Shown here one piece after another: positions 8,440-17,016 of a stretch of 64,000 nt of DNA (positions are counted from its first letter, which is position 1; each line of letters begins with the position of its first letter). Both the position numbers and the translations under genes were made by a program. The notes beneath the pieces were generated by a model. The model was not told the DNA's origin. It ran no database searches and saw nothing but the letters and a program-made list of their open reading frames with translations. The stretch comes from Azorhizobium caulinodans ORS 571 (GTDB taxonomy: Bacteria; Pseudomonadota; Alphaproteobacteria; Rhizobiales; Xanthobacteraceae), in the NCBI RefSeq assembly GCF_000010525.1, contig NC_009937.1, forward strand, positions 1,555,501-1,619,500. The letters run 5' to 3'.

Positions 8440-8841
8440 TCACTGCGGAAACAGCTCCACGTGGGTCTCGCCCGTGCGGCCGAAATAGACCGCGCGCCGG
8501 CCGCTGAACGAGACGAGGTAGCCGGCACAGCCGGCGGCCTTCGCTTTCCGGCAGAAGCCCTTGTAGCTGTAGCCCGGCGCGCGGGACTGGGCCTCCCTGA
8601 TGGCCTCCAGCAGGTCTGCCGTATTAAAATGCTCCTCAACAGGCGTCGGCTCGGTGGCGATGGCAAGTTCGATGCTCTCGCCGGAGGGCAGATAATAGAG
8701 CGCCGAGCCGCGGCGGAAATCGATCGCGTAGCTTTCGAAGCCCGCGCCAATGAGCTTGCCGACGATGTCCGGGAAGGCCATGGCATCGGTCTCGGCGGCC
8801 TCCAGGCACGCACGGGCGCACGTCGTCTGTTCCGCGTTCAT
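8440..8841 (-). CDS. DUF1398 family protein
   Basis: A 133-aa soluble protein resembling the DUF1398 (YbcV-like) family: IDFRRGSALYYLPSGESIEL in the first half and the conserved end GCAGYLVSFSGRRAVYFGRT. Function unknown. It is monocistronic, 42 nt from the stop of the MarR gene on the same strand, so it could be cotranscribed with it. Its 3' end abuts the RND remnant. Confidence 0.8.
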   Translation of the reverse strand: MNAEQTTCARACLEAAETDAMAFPDIVGKLIGAGFESYAIDFRRGSALYYLPSGESIELAIATEPTPVEEHFNTADLLEAIREAQSRAPGYSYKGFCRKAKAAGCAGYLVSFSGRRAVYFGRTGETHVELFPQ

Positions 8842-8883
8842 GCCGAAGGCCTTTCGTGTCCTCGGGTGATGGGTGAAAGCGGA

Positions 8884-9345
8884 TTATGCCAGTGGCATCG
8901 CCTTCAGCCCGCGCTTGAGGGCGATGGTCTTGAGCAAACCCTCCAGCGCAGCACGCTCCTCGCGCGTCAGATGCCCGAAGAAGGCAGCATCGTTGGTATC
9001 GGCATGGGCCGCGAGCCGCGGCACGAGGTCCCGTCCGGCGGGGGTGAGGGCGAGCAGATGCGCGCGGGCGTCATCCGCGCGATCCTCGCGGACGACGAGC
9101 TGCTTGCGGATCAGCCGATCCGCGAGTTTGCTGATGGCGCCGCGGGTAAGGCCCATCGTGTCCGCAAGGCGGCTGGGGCCAAGGGAGGGCACGCCATACA
9201 GCTCTCGCAGCAGCACCCATTCCGCCACCGTCACACCCTCCGCTTCCAGCTTCCGGGCGAAGGCATGGGAGACGTGATTGGACACCAGCCGGAGCCAATA
9301 GCCGAGGTGTGACGTCAGATCGGCAACCGGCGCAGCTTCCAGCAT
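8884..9345 (-). CDS. MarR-family transcriptional regulator
   Basis: A 153-aa winged-helix dimer. The MarR core is visible: WVLLRELYGVPSLGPSRLAD, GLTRGAISKLADRLIRKQLV and the wing segment REDRADDARAHLLALTPAGR. The frame is open far upstream, but ATG 9345 (MLEAAPVAD) is chosen because AAAGAGGATG precedes it and the length is typical. A perfect 16-bp inverted repeat lies 9 nt upstream and faces the divergent hydrolase gene. Regulation of itself and of the chloroperoxidase-like gene is the simplest reading. Confidence 0.93.
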   Translation of the reverse strand: MLEAAPVADLTSHLGYWLRLVSNHVSHAFARKLEAEGVTVAEWVLLRELYGVPSLGPSRLADTMGLTRGAISKLADRLIRKQLVVREDRADDARAHLLALTPAGRDLVPRLAAHADTNDAAFFGHLTREERAALEGLLKTIALKRGLKAMPLA

Positions 9346-9354
9346 CGCATCCTC

Positions 9355-9400
9355 TTTGTTGACTAGGAAACTAGATGAAGAATATTTCCTAGTCAACAAA
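9355..9400. promoter_or_regulatory. MarR-type operator, perfect inverted repeat
   Basis: Arms TTTGTTGACTAGGAAA (9355-9370) and TTTCCTAGTCAACAAA (9385-9400) are exact reverse complements with a 14-base spacer. A smaller palindrome CTAGGAAACTAG overlaps the left arm. Both arms contain TTGAC on their respective strands, so repressor and divergent promoters could overlap. Confidence 0.72.
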
Positions 9401-9558
9401 ATGCTGAGCGCACATGCACTGCCCGGCGAGGGGCCGAGGCCCGTTGGCGTCCGGCGATGACGCGCCCGGTCATGTCCCGATCTTGCGTGTCTATGTCCGA
9501 GACGTTGCCGGGGAGTCCTGTATTCATAGGCGCACCTAAATATCACGGGTGCATTCCG

Positions 9559-10539
9559 ATGACCCTCACAGATCACGAACACAGCCGCCGGGCATTCCTG
9601 GCGGGAGCGGCTGGTATTTCCGCCATGGCGCTGCTCCCCATCGGTGCTGATGCTGCAACTCCACCCAAGACGACAAATCCGAAAGGAACAGAAATCATGA
9701 CTTCCGCTTACGTTACGACCAAGGACGGCGTCGAGATCTTCTATAAGGACTGGGGTCCGAAGACCGCGCAGCCCATTGTTTTTCATCACGGATGGCCCCT
9801 GTCCTCGGACGATTGGGACGCCCAGATGCTGTTCTTCGTGAACCAGGGCTACCGCGTCATCGCCCACGACCGGCGCGGCCATGGCCGTTCCTCGCAGGTC
9901 AGCGAAGGGCATGACCTCGACCATTATGCCGCCGATGCCTCCGCTGTCGCCGAGGCGCTGGACCTGCGCAACGCCGTCCACATCGGCCATTCCACGGGCG
10001 GTGGTGAGGTCGCGCGTTATGTGGCCAAGTTCGGCCAGCCGCAGGGGCGCGTCGCCAAGGCCGTTCTCGTGGCCGCCATTCCCCCGCTGATGCTGAAGAC
10101 GCCGGCCAATCCGGAAGGGACGCCCATCGAGGTGTTCGACGGCTTCCGCGCCGCGCTCGCCGCAAACCGCTCGCAGTTCTTCCTCGACGTTCCCACCGGC
10201 CCCTTCTACGGCTTCAATCGTCCCGGCGTGACGCCCATTCCCGGAGCCATCCAGAACTGGTGGCGGCAGGGCATGATGGGCTCCGCCAAGGCCCATTACG
10301 ATGGCATCAAGGCCTTCTCCGAGACCGACCAGACCGAGGATCTGAAGACCATCACCGTGCCGACCCTGGTCATGCACGGCGACGACGACCAGGTCGTGCC
10401 CTATCAGGACGCCGCGGTGAAGGCGGTCAAGCTGCTGAAGCACGGCACGCTGAAGATCTACAAGGGCTATCCCCACGGCATGCTCACCACCCATGCCGAT
10501 GTGCTCAATCCCGATCTCCTCGCCTTCGTGAAGGGCTGA
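9559..10539 (+). CDS. Alpha/beta hydrolase, non-heme chloroperoxidase type, with optional Tat signal
   Basis: The core matches cofactor-free chloroperoxidase/esterase hydrolases: [15 protein letters not shown], nucleophile serine in GHSTGG, acidic segment HGDDDQVVP and catalytic histidine in YPHGM. From ATG 9559 (326 aa) the N-terminus [20 protein letters not shown] reads as a twin-arginine signal. A second ATG at 9697 has a strong AAAGGA site and gives a typical 280-aa cytosolic enzyme with Ser99 and His260. I use the upstream start because the signal peptide is coherent; both may be used. It diverges from the MarR gene across the perfect inverted repeat, so it is probably MarR-controlled. 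Confidence 0.88.
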   Translation: MTLTDHEHSRRAFLAGAAGISAMALLPIGADAATPPKTTNPKGTEIMTSAYVTTKDGVEIFYKDWGPKTAQPIVFHHGWPLSSDDWDAQMLFFVNQGYRVIAHDRRGHGRSSQVSEGHDLDHYAADASAVAEALDLRNAVHIGHSTGGGEVARYVAKFGQPQGRVAKAVLVAAIPPLMLKTPANPEGTPIEVFDGFRAALAANRSQFFLDVPTGPFYGFNRPGVTPIPGAIQNWWRQGMMGSAKAHYDGIKAFSETDQTEDLKTITVPTLVMHGDDDQVVPYQDAAVKAVKLLKHGTLKIYKGYPHGMLTTHADVLNPDLLAFVKG

Positions 10540-10626
10540 TCAACGGACGGCGGCGCCATGCCGGAGTGCCGCCGTCTCCGAACGCGACTGGCAATTGACC
10601 TCATGTGGAATGGGGAAGGATGACGC

Positions 10627-11454
10627 ATGTCCAAAAGCCTTGAACTCGCGCCGACCCTGTATGTGGAAGCGGCCGGAATCCGCTTTGCCTATCGGCGGCT
10701 GGGACCGGACAGCGGGGTGCCCCTCGTGCTGCTCCAGCATTTCACCGGCACCATGGATGCGTGGGACCCGGCGGTGGTCAATGCCCTGGCGCAGGACCGG
10801 CCGGTGATCGCGTTCGATAATACGGGCGTCGGGTCTTCCTCCGGCGAGACGCCGGATACGGTGGAGCAGCAGGCGGCGGACGCGGAAGCGTTCATCGTGG
10901 CTCTCGGCCTGAGGGAGGTGGATCTCCTTGGCTTCTCGCTCGGCGGGTTTCTGGTGCAGGTCATGGCTGGGCGTAACGCCGTGAAGGTTCGCCGCATCAT
11001 CCTTGCCGGCACCGCCCCGCGGGGAGGCGAGGAGCATCTGCTCCAGGTGGTCGACGAGGCCTTCGCCCGCAACGCCCGCGATGTGCGGCTGCCGCTGTTC
11101 TTCACGCCGTCCGACGCCAGCCAGGCCGCCGGTGCTGCCTTCGTCGACCGCGCGATGCTGCGGCAGGCGGATCGCGATCCCGACCGCGGCGAGGCGGTCA
11201 GCACGCCTCAGGCCCAGGCGATCATCCGCTGGTGCGCGGAAGCGGACGGGCACGCGACGCTCCGGGCAATCCGGCAGCCGACGCTCATCGTTCATGGCAG
11301 CGACGACACCATGTTTCCGTCCATCAATGCCTACGAGATGTTCAAGAACATGAGCAGCGCGACGCTCATTCTCTACCCCGATTCCGCCCACGGCGCCCTG
11401 TTTCAGTATCCCGAAACATTCGTATCCCACGTCAAGACGTTCCTTGACGCCTGA
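10627..11454 (+). CDS. Alpha/beta hydrolase
   Basis: A 275-aa cytoplasmic hydrolase with a complete triad: Ser104 in GFSLGG, Asp226 or Asp227 in HGSDDTMFP, His255 in SAHGALFQ. The oxyanion segment is LQHFTGTMDAWDP rather than the usual HGxP. It is a paralogue of the hydrolase at 13902-14720 (shared GTMDxWDP and PDTV blocks). It starts 88 nt after the chloroperoxidase-like gene and 30 nt before an unknown protein, so it may be in the same unit. Substrate unknown. Confidence 0.88.
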   Translation: MSKSLELAPTLYVEAAGIRFAYRRLGPDSGVPLVLLQHFTGTMDAWDPAVVNALAQDRPVIAFDNTGVGSSSGETPDTVEQQAADAEAFIVALGLREVDLLGFSLGGFLVQVMAGRNAVKVRRIILAGTAPRGGEEHLLQVVDEAFARNARDVRLPLFFTPSDASQAAGAAFVDRAMLRQADRDPDRGEAVSTPQAQAIIRWCAEADGHATLRAIRQPTLIVHGSDDTMFPSINAYEMFKNMSSATLILYPDSAHGALFQYPETFVSHVKTFLDA

Positions 11455-11483
11455 TGCCAGACAAGAACTGAGAGGATAGGCTT

Positions 11484-12203
11484 ATGGATCCGCTGGCTCA
11501 AAAGATCATCGCCGCCCATGGCGGGCTCGACCGGTGGCGTACCTTCACCCAGCTGAGCGCTCATCTGCGCCAGGGCGGCGTCCTGTGGCCGCTGAAGGGC
11601 CACGCCGGAACCCTCGACGAAACGAATGTCACCGTCGGCCTCGGGACGGAATGGGCCTCGCACGCGCCTTTCGGGCCGGACGGGAACGTGACCCGTTTCG
11701 AGCCGGGGAAGGTGGAGATCCGCGATGCCGCTGGAACGCTCCTCAAGCAGTTGGCCGAGCCGCGTGCGTCCTTCGCGGGCCATACCCTCGAGACGCCGTG
11801 GACCGAGCCGCAGCTGGCCTATTTCGCCGGCATCGCCATGTGGACCTATCTGAACATGCCTTTCCTGCTCGCGGCGCCCGGCGTCGTCAGCAGGTCCCTG
11901 GGGCCGTGGGAGGAGAAGGGCGAGGTCTGGCAGAAGCTTGAGGTGACGTTCCCGCGCGATATCGCGACCCACAGCACCGTGCAGACGCTCTATGTGGATG
12001 ATGCGGGCCTTCTGAAGCGCCACGATTACGATGTGGAGATCGCCGGCAACACGCCGGGCGCCCATTATATCGGCGGTTATGTGGAGGTTCAGGGCCTGAA
12101 GTTTCCGACGCAGCGGCGCATTTTCCCCCGCCAGGCGGACGGTACGTCTCTGCCGGAGCCGCTGGTGGTTTCCATCGATCTCTCGGACATCCGCCTGAAC
12201 TGA
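11484..12203 (+). CDS. Conserved hypothetical protein, 239 aa
   Basis: I do not recognise a named family. The protein has no signal peptide or membrane helix. It starts MDPLAQKIIAAHGGLDRWRT and ends with repeated beta-strand patterns (LYVDDAGLLKRHDYDVEIAG, HYIGGYVEVQGLKFPTQRR), reminiscent of outer-membrane-lipoprotein-sorting or lipid-binding beta folds, a weak resemblance only. GAGAGGATAGGCTT before ATG 11484 is a reasonable ribosome site. It follows the alpha/beta hydrolase by 29 nt, so a shared transcript and related substrate are likely. Confidence 0.8.
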   Translation: MDPLAQKIIAAHGGLDRWRTFTQLSAHLRQGGVLWPLKGHAGTLDETNVTVGLGTEWASHAPFGPDGNVTRFEPGKVEIRDAAGTLLKQLAEPRASFAGHTLETPWTEPQLAYFAGIAMWTYLNMPFLLAAPGVVSRSLGPWEEKGEVWQKLEVTFPRDIATHSTVQTLYVDDAGLLKRHDYDVEIAGNTPGAHYIGGYVEVQGLKFPTQRRIFPRQADGTSLPEPLVVSIDLSDIRLN

Positions 12204-12236
12204 TCGGGCCGTCACCCTCGGGTGCGTCACGAGCAA

Positions 12237-12264
12237 GGTGCCGCGGCAGGAATGCCGCGGCGCC
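12237..12264. terminator. Bidirectional hairpin between convergent genes
   Basis: GGTGCCGCGGCA and TGCCGCGGCGCC pair over 12 bp (one G-U) with a GGAA tetraloop, between the 239-aa gene (+) and the MFS gene (-). No long T-tract. Confidence 0.6.
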
Positions 12265-12304
12265 TTCGACGTTCAGGGCCGTGTTACATCGCCGGCGGAT
12301 GCGC

Positions 12305-13537
12305 TCAGGACGCCACTTGGGAGGTGCGGTAGCGATCGAGGGCGATGGCCACGACTTCGGTCAGGGCAGCCACCGCGCCGATGGGCCAGACCACGCCGGC
12401 TCCGATGATGCCGGCGCCCATGGCGGAACCGATGGAGAAGCCGAGATACATGGTGGAGGTGTTGAGTGCGAGCGCCACCGAGGCTTCGGAGGCCGGGCCG
12501 GCCGCGATCAGCCGGGCCATCTGGGCCGGAAACAGCGACCAGACGCTGAAGCCCCACAAAGCGATGGCCGCCAGCACGGGCAGCAGGGCCTGCGCGGGCG
12601 AGAGAAGCACGGACAGGGCCATCACCGCGAAGGCCGCTGCGAGCGCGATCAGCGATCCCAGCACCACGCGGTCCGATCCGAGGCGATCGTTCAGCGTGCC
12701 GCCGACGGAGACGCCAAGCGCCGCCGCGATGCCCCACATGGACACGGTGGCGCTGATGCCGGTGGGGCCGAAACCGAGCACGGCGGTCAGATAGGGGGCA
12801 ATATAGGGATAGGCCGTGTAGGCGCCCATCGCCCAGAACAGGCTGATGCCCAGCAGCCGCAGGATCGAAGTCTGCCGCACCACCCTGAGGCGCTGCGAGA
12901 GGCTTGCAACGGCAACACCGGCACCCGCATCCGACCGCACGCCGAGCAGAATGCCGATGATGGCGGTGAGCCCCATGGCGGCCACGGCGAGAAAGGTTGC
13001 GCGCCAGCCGAAGGCATGCCCGACGACCGCGCCCAGCGGCAGGCCGAGCGCGATGGCGATGGTCATGCCGCCGCTGACGATGGCGAGGGCGCGGCCCCGC
13101 TTGATCTCCGGAACGATGACGCCGGCGAGGGAATTGGCGCCGGGCACGTAGAGACCCGAAGCCACCGCCATCAGGATGCGGGCCATCATGAGCGTCGCGA
13201 AGGAGGAGGAAAAGGCGGCGATGAGATTGCCGGCCGTGAAGATGGCCATGGCCAGCAGCAGCGTGTCCCGTCGGCGCAGCCGGGCGGTGAGGACGGTGGA
13301 GATCGGAGAGCTTACTGCCAGAAGAAGCGTGAAGACCACGATGAGCGTCGCCGTGGCGGAGATGCTCATCTTCAGGTCCGCCGCGATGGTCGGCAGCAGC
13401 GGAGCGATCATGAAGCCTTCGGTGCCGATCGCAAACGTGCCGAGCGCCAGGAAGGCGGGCGGCAGGAGCGAGCCTGAGGCTTCGTGGGGGATGCCGGCCG
13501 CGGCCGAGCCGGTGGATGTATTTTCCGTCGTTGACAT
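12305..13537 (-). CDS. MFS transporter, DHA1-type exporter
   Basis: A 410-aa inner-membrane protein with about 12 helices. The start of the fold, FLALGTFAIGTEGFMIAPLL, and the loop-2/3 region VLTARLRRRDTLLLAMAIF are typical of AraJ/PbuE-like proton-driven exporters of the major facilitator superfamily. The frame continues upstream, but ATG 13537 (MSTTENTSTG) with GGAG ahead gives a normal length. It is the only gene on this strand between two convergent units and lies downstream of an alpha/beta hydrolase on the same strand. Confidence 0.9.
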   Translation of the reverse strand: MSTTENTSTGSAAAGIPHEASGSLLPPAFLALGTFAIGTEGFMIAPLLPTIAADLKMSISATATLIVVFTLLLAVSSPISTVLTARLRRRDTLLLAMAIFTAGNLIAAFSSSFATLMMARILMAVASGLYVPGANSLAGVIVPEIKRGRALAIVSGGMTIAIALGLPLGAVVGHAFGWRATFLAVAAMGLTAIIGILLGVRSDAGAGVAVASLSQRLRVVRQTSILRLLGISLFWAMGAYTAYPYIAPYLTAVLGFGPTGISATVSMWGIAAALGVSVGGTLNDRLGSDRVVLGSLIALAAAFAVMALSVLLSPAQALLPVLAAIALWGFSVWSLFPAQMARLIAAGPASEASVALALNTSTMYLGFSIGSAMGAGIIGAGVVWPIGAVAALTEVVAIALDRYRTSQVAS

Positions 13538-13901
13538 GGATGTGGGCTCCGGGCGGTCTCGCCGATGCGGAGCCTCACCGCGCCCCGGCCAGGCCTGGCA
13601 GGCGGGATGATGCACCGACACCGGCCCCTGCATGCGCGCTGGAACGCGGCCCGCTTCGATGGAGGCCATCGTGCGGAACGGTGTCCTTTCATGGGGATGG
13701 AAGACATCGCCCGGCCGGCCTGCATCGCACGCCGGCCGGCACGTGCTCCAGGCGCGGATGCCGGTCGAGACTGATTCAGCGATCAGGCCGTCTCGGCCTG
13801 ATCGGGTCGGGTGGCAGCTTCGCCGGGAACCTGAGTTTCACGAACGCCAAATGAGCGGAGATTCCGGCCATGCCCACTGTTGGACAGGGCTGCGCGACCC
13901 G
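13538..13901. other. Gene-free interval with one hairpin
   Basis: No convincing coding sequence on either strand. The only structure seen is the perfect 11-bp hairpin at 13780-13804, listed separately. The stretch next to 13537 should hold the promoter of the MFS gene, but no clear -35/-10 pair stands out. Confidence 0.5.
13780..13804 (-). terminator. Perfect 11-bp hairpin
   Basis: CGATCAGGCCG, loop TCT, CGGCCTGATCG. It lies about 100 nt beyond the stop of the hydrolase at 13902, in the direction of transcription. It could be its terminator or an operator for the MFS gene; there is no T-run. Confidence 0.45.
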
Positions 13902-14720
13902 TCACTCGTCAAGAAACCGCTCGATCTCGGCTGCGAAGTCGTCGATGTGCTGGAAAAGGAAGGCGTGGCCGGCGTCCGGATAGAGCACGAGCTTGGCATC
14001 CGGCGCCTGCTGCGACAGCACGTAGGAGCGATAGGCCGGCAGCATCACGTCGTGCGCCCCGTTGGCGACCAGCAGGGGCAGGCGCAGTTCCTTGGTTCGA
14101 TGTAGCACGCCCGGCCAACTCGAAACCGCCTTCACCTGCCCCATGAAGCTCGCGGCGCTCACTTTAGGGCCGCGATCCGGGATCGCGGCAAGGCGCGCGA
14201 GCGAGGCCCGGCCTGCGGCGACCGCGCTTTCCGTCTCGGGGTAGAACAGGAACAGGAAATCCTCCGGTCCGTTCTCTGACTTGGTCATGATCTGCGGCAC
14301 GCGAGGGTGCTGCTGCGGCCCATCCGGCACCGGGCCCGGGCTGGAGCCGGCCACGATGAGGCGACGGACCAGATAAGGGAAGTCAAGCGCGAACTGCTGC
14401 CCTACCACGCCGCCCAGGGACCAGCCCAGAATATCGACCTGTTCGAGGTTCAGGCTACGGATGAACTCCGCCGCCACCGCGGCGATGCCGTTCACCGTGT
14501 CGGGAACGGTGCCGCCCGACCGGCCGATGCCGGCGCTGTCGAAGCGGATGACCCGACGATCCGTGCTGATCGCGGCGATGAAGGCGGGATCCCAGTCGTC
14601 CATCGTGCCCCGAAAGCGCTGGAACAGCACAAGCGGCACGCCTCCGGCCGGACCATCCTCGCGCCAGGCAAGCCGGCCGGCGGATGTGGGCTGATAATAA
14701 ACCTCTGAATTCAAGGACAC
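13902..14720 (-). CDS. Alpha/beta hydrolase (paralogue of the 10627 gene)
   Basis: A 272-aa hydrolase with the nucleophile at Ser101 in GWSLGG, a histidine in DAGHAFLFQH and an acid in NGAHDVMLP. The segments VPLVLFQRFRGTMDDWDP and GGTVPDTVNGIA match the 10627-11454 gene, so the two are duplicates flanking the MFS region in opposite orientation. It starts 115 nt after the GlxA-type regulator's stop on the same strand. Function likely hydrolysis of an ester, lactone or peroxide-type substrate; not determinable here. Confidence 0.87.
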   Translation of the reverse strand: MSLNSEVYYQPTSAGRLAWREDGPAGGVPLVLFQRFRGTMDDWDPAFIAAISTDRRVIRFDSAGIGRSGGTVPDTVNGIAAVAAEFIRSLNLEQVDILGWSLGGVVGQQFALDFPYLVRRLIVAGSSPGPVPDGPQQHPRVPQIMTKSENGPEDFLFLFYPETESAVAAGRASLARLAAIPDRGPKVSAASFMGQVKAVSSWPGVLHRTKELRLPLLVANGAHDVMLPAYRSYVLSQQAPDAKLVLYPDAGHAFLFQHIDDFAAEIERFLDE

Positions 14721-14835
14721 GCGTGCCTCCCTCGCTCGACCGCAGTCGACGGTGGCAGGCTAGGCGCGCGTCTTCCTGTCTCCTATGTCAAGAAGGCAGC
14801 AATTCAGGCCATCCCGCGCGTGGATCGCGCTGGCT

Positions 14836-15846
14836 TCAGGTCGTGCGCTCGGGCACGAGCGGGGCTCCCGGCATGTCGGCCGCGAGGCCGTCGTCGCCGG
14901 TCGCGTCGTCCGCCTCGCCGAGACGCTGCACGCGGCGCATGGTCTGCGGCGGATGGCCGAAGAAGCGCAGGAAGGCGCGCCGCATCCGGTCGCGGTCGGC
15001 AAAACCGGTGTCGCGGGCCACGATATCCATGGGATGGCGGCCTTCCTCCAGCATCACCTTCGCGGCCTCGAGACGCAGCCGCTCCACGGCCTTGGCGGGA
15101 GACTGCCCGGTTTCCTCCCGGAAGACGCGGGTGAACTGCCGCGGGCTCAGGCTCGCGGCCTGGGCGAGTTCTTCCACGGTCAGCGGGTTGCGCAGGTTCT
15201 CCTTGGCATAGATGAGGGCACGCTTCACGCGGTCCGACCGCGGCTCCAGTTCGAGCATGGCCGAGAATTGGGACTGGCCGCCGGGTCGGCGGTGATACAC
15301 CACGAGCCGGCGGGCGATGTTCCGCGCCAGGGTGGCGTCATAGTCGTCCTCGATCAGCGCGAGGGCAAGATCGATGGCCGAGCTCATGCCGGCCGAGGTC
15401 CAGATGTGGCCGTCCTGGATGAAAATGCGGTCGTCATCCACACGCACAGTCGGAAACCGGCTCTGCAGGGCACGTGAATGGGCCCAGTGGGTGGTGGCGG
15501 ATCGGCCGTCGAGCAGGCCCGCTTCGGCAAGGATGAAGGCTCCGGTGCAAACGCCGGCAACCCGTCGCGAATTCTGTCCCGCCGCCGCAATGTAGTCCCG
15601 CAGGACGGGTGAAATCGGCTTCGGCCTCAATTCACCCAGCACCATCAGCGTATCGGGAAAGCTGCCGAGGGAGGCGGTCTCGACTTTCATGCCCAGCGTC
15701 GAGAGGATGCTGCCGCCCTTTTCCGACATGATGGAGATGGAATAGGCCTGTTCGCCCAGTTGCAGGTTTGCAAACTCGAACGCCGATATCGCTGCCAGGC
15801 CCATGACCTGGAAGCCATCCTCCATGATGAAGGCAACGGATCTCAT
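14836..15846 (-). CDS. GlxA-family transcriptional regulator (DJ-1/PfpI plus AraC HTH)
   Basis: A 336-aa regulator. Residues about 1-170 form a DJ-1/PfpI class-I amidotransferase-like domain (VAGVCTGAFILAEAGLLDGR with the elbow cysteine). Residues about 230-325 form an AraC double helix-turn-helix (TVEELAQAASLSPRQFTRVF, then DIVARDTGFADRDRMRRAF). Family members sense small metabolites and activate nearby catabolic or stress genes. It diverges from an aldo/keto reductase across 243 bp and precedes a hydrolase on its own strand; both are plausible targets. Confidence 0.93.
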   Translation of the reverse strand: MRSVAFIMEDGFQVMGLAAISAFEFANLQLGEQAYSISIMSEKGGSILSTLGMKVETASLGSFPDTLMVLGELRPKPISPVLRDYIAAAGQNSRRVAGVCTGAFILAEAGLLDGRSATTHWAHSRALQSRFPTVRVDDDRIFIQDGHIWTSAGMSSAIDLALALIEDDYDATLARNIARRLVVYHRRPGGQSQFSAMLELEPRSDRVKRALIYAKENLRNPLTVEELAQAASLSPRQFTRVFREETGQSPAKAVERLRLEAAKVMLEEGRHPMDIVARDTGFADRDRMRRAFLRFFGHPPQTMRRVQRLGEADDATGDDGLAADMPGAPLVPERTT

Positions 15847-16089
15847 CTCACTCGTCCAGCCAATGCTTTTTGCCTCTTATATGGTTTTCACCCGGCCATT
15901 GTCCAGTTCAGGCTTGTCGGAACATGAATTGCGCCGAAACCGCAAAGAAAAAGCACACGTTTTTTTGATAAGCGGCTCCTTCAGCCCCGGCTGCTTCAAG
16001 GCGATGTCCGGAATGGTCGCGTATTTGACGTTCCGAACCGCCAAGGCGCTACCTAGCTTATATCCGGGCCCGTGTGACCGGAGTGACTT

Positions 16090-16953
16090 ATGACTGTTCT
16101 CGATGCTGCCAAGGCAGGAACGTTCACCATTGGCGGCGACATGCCGGTGCATCGTCTGGGCTTTGGCGCCATGCGCATCACCGGCGAAGGCGTCTGGGGC
16201 CCGCCCGCCGATCGCGCGGGAGCGCTCGCCACGCTGAGGCGGCTGCCGGAGATCGGCATCGATTTCATCGATACGGCGGATTCCTACGGGCCCCATGTGT
16301 CGGAAGAACTGATCCGCGAGGCGCTTCACCCTTATGGCGGCGTGCGGGTGGCCACGAAGGCCGGCCTCACGCGGCCGGGTCCAGGCCGCTGGGACATGCG
16401 CGGCGACCCGGAGTATCTGACCCGGCAGGCCCATGCGAGCCGGGACCGGCTCGGTGTCGCGCGCATCGACCTGTGGCAGTTGCACCGTATCGACCCGACC
16501 GTCCCACGCGACGAGCAATTTTCCGCCATTCGCGACCTGATCGACACGGGCGTCATTCGCCACGCGGGCCTGAGCGAGGTGAGCGTCAGCGAGATCGAGG
16601 CTGCCCGCGCGTATTTCCCCGTGGCCACCGTGCAGAACCGCTTCAATCTCGCCGACCGCAGCAATGAGGCGGTTGTGGATTACTGCGAGGCCAACGCCAT
16701 CGGCTTCATTCCGTGGTTTCCGCTCGCGTCCGGGCGACTGGCGGAACGCGGCACGATCCTCGATCGCGTCGCCGCAGGCCATGACGCCAGCCCCGGCCAG
16801 ATCGCTCTGGCCTGGCTGCTCCAGCGCAGCCCGGTGATCCTGCCGATTCCTGGAACCGGGAAGGTCTCCCATCTGGAGGACAATGTGCGGGCGGCCTCGA
16901 TCCGTCTGTCGCAGGAGGAGTTTGCGGCCCTTGACGCCGCAACGCGCGCCTGA
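16090..16953 (+). CDS. Aldo/keto reductase
   Basis: A 287-aa NADPH-dependent carbonyl reductase of the (beta/alpha)8 AKR fold. The catalytic tetrad is visible: Asp61 and Tyr66 (FIDTADSYG), Lys90 (VATKAG) and His132 (LWQLHRID). The cofactor phosphate segment [14 protein letters not shown] is near the C-terminus. A GGAGTGACTT site precedes ATG 16090. It is divergent from the GlxA-type regulator and followed 63 nt later by an alpha/beta hydrolase. Confidence 0.94.
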   Translation: MTVLDAAKAGTFTIGGDMPVHRLGFGAMRITGEGVWGPPADRAGALATLRRLPEIGIDFIDTADSYGPHVSEELIREALHPYGGVRVATKAGLTRPGPGRWDMRGDPEYLTRQAHASRDRLGVARIDLWQLHRIDPTVPRDEQFSAIRDLIDTGVIRHAGLSEVSVSEIEAARAYFPVATVQNRFNLADRSNEAVVDYCEANAIGFIPWFPLASGRLAERGTILDRVAAGHDASPGQIALAWLLQRSPVILPIPGTGKVSHLEDNVRAASIRLSQEEFAALDAATRA

Positions 16954-17016
16954 GCGGCGGCGCGGGTCGCTCCCGCCTGTCTGCCTCTTCCTCTCCGATA
17001 TTGTGAGCGCGCGATC

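Noticed and set aside
13632-14105. 157-codon plus-strand frame before and across the hydrolase end
   Set aside because: Runs antisense into a real alpha/beta hydrolase; the free part has no family pattern.
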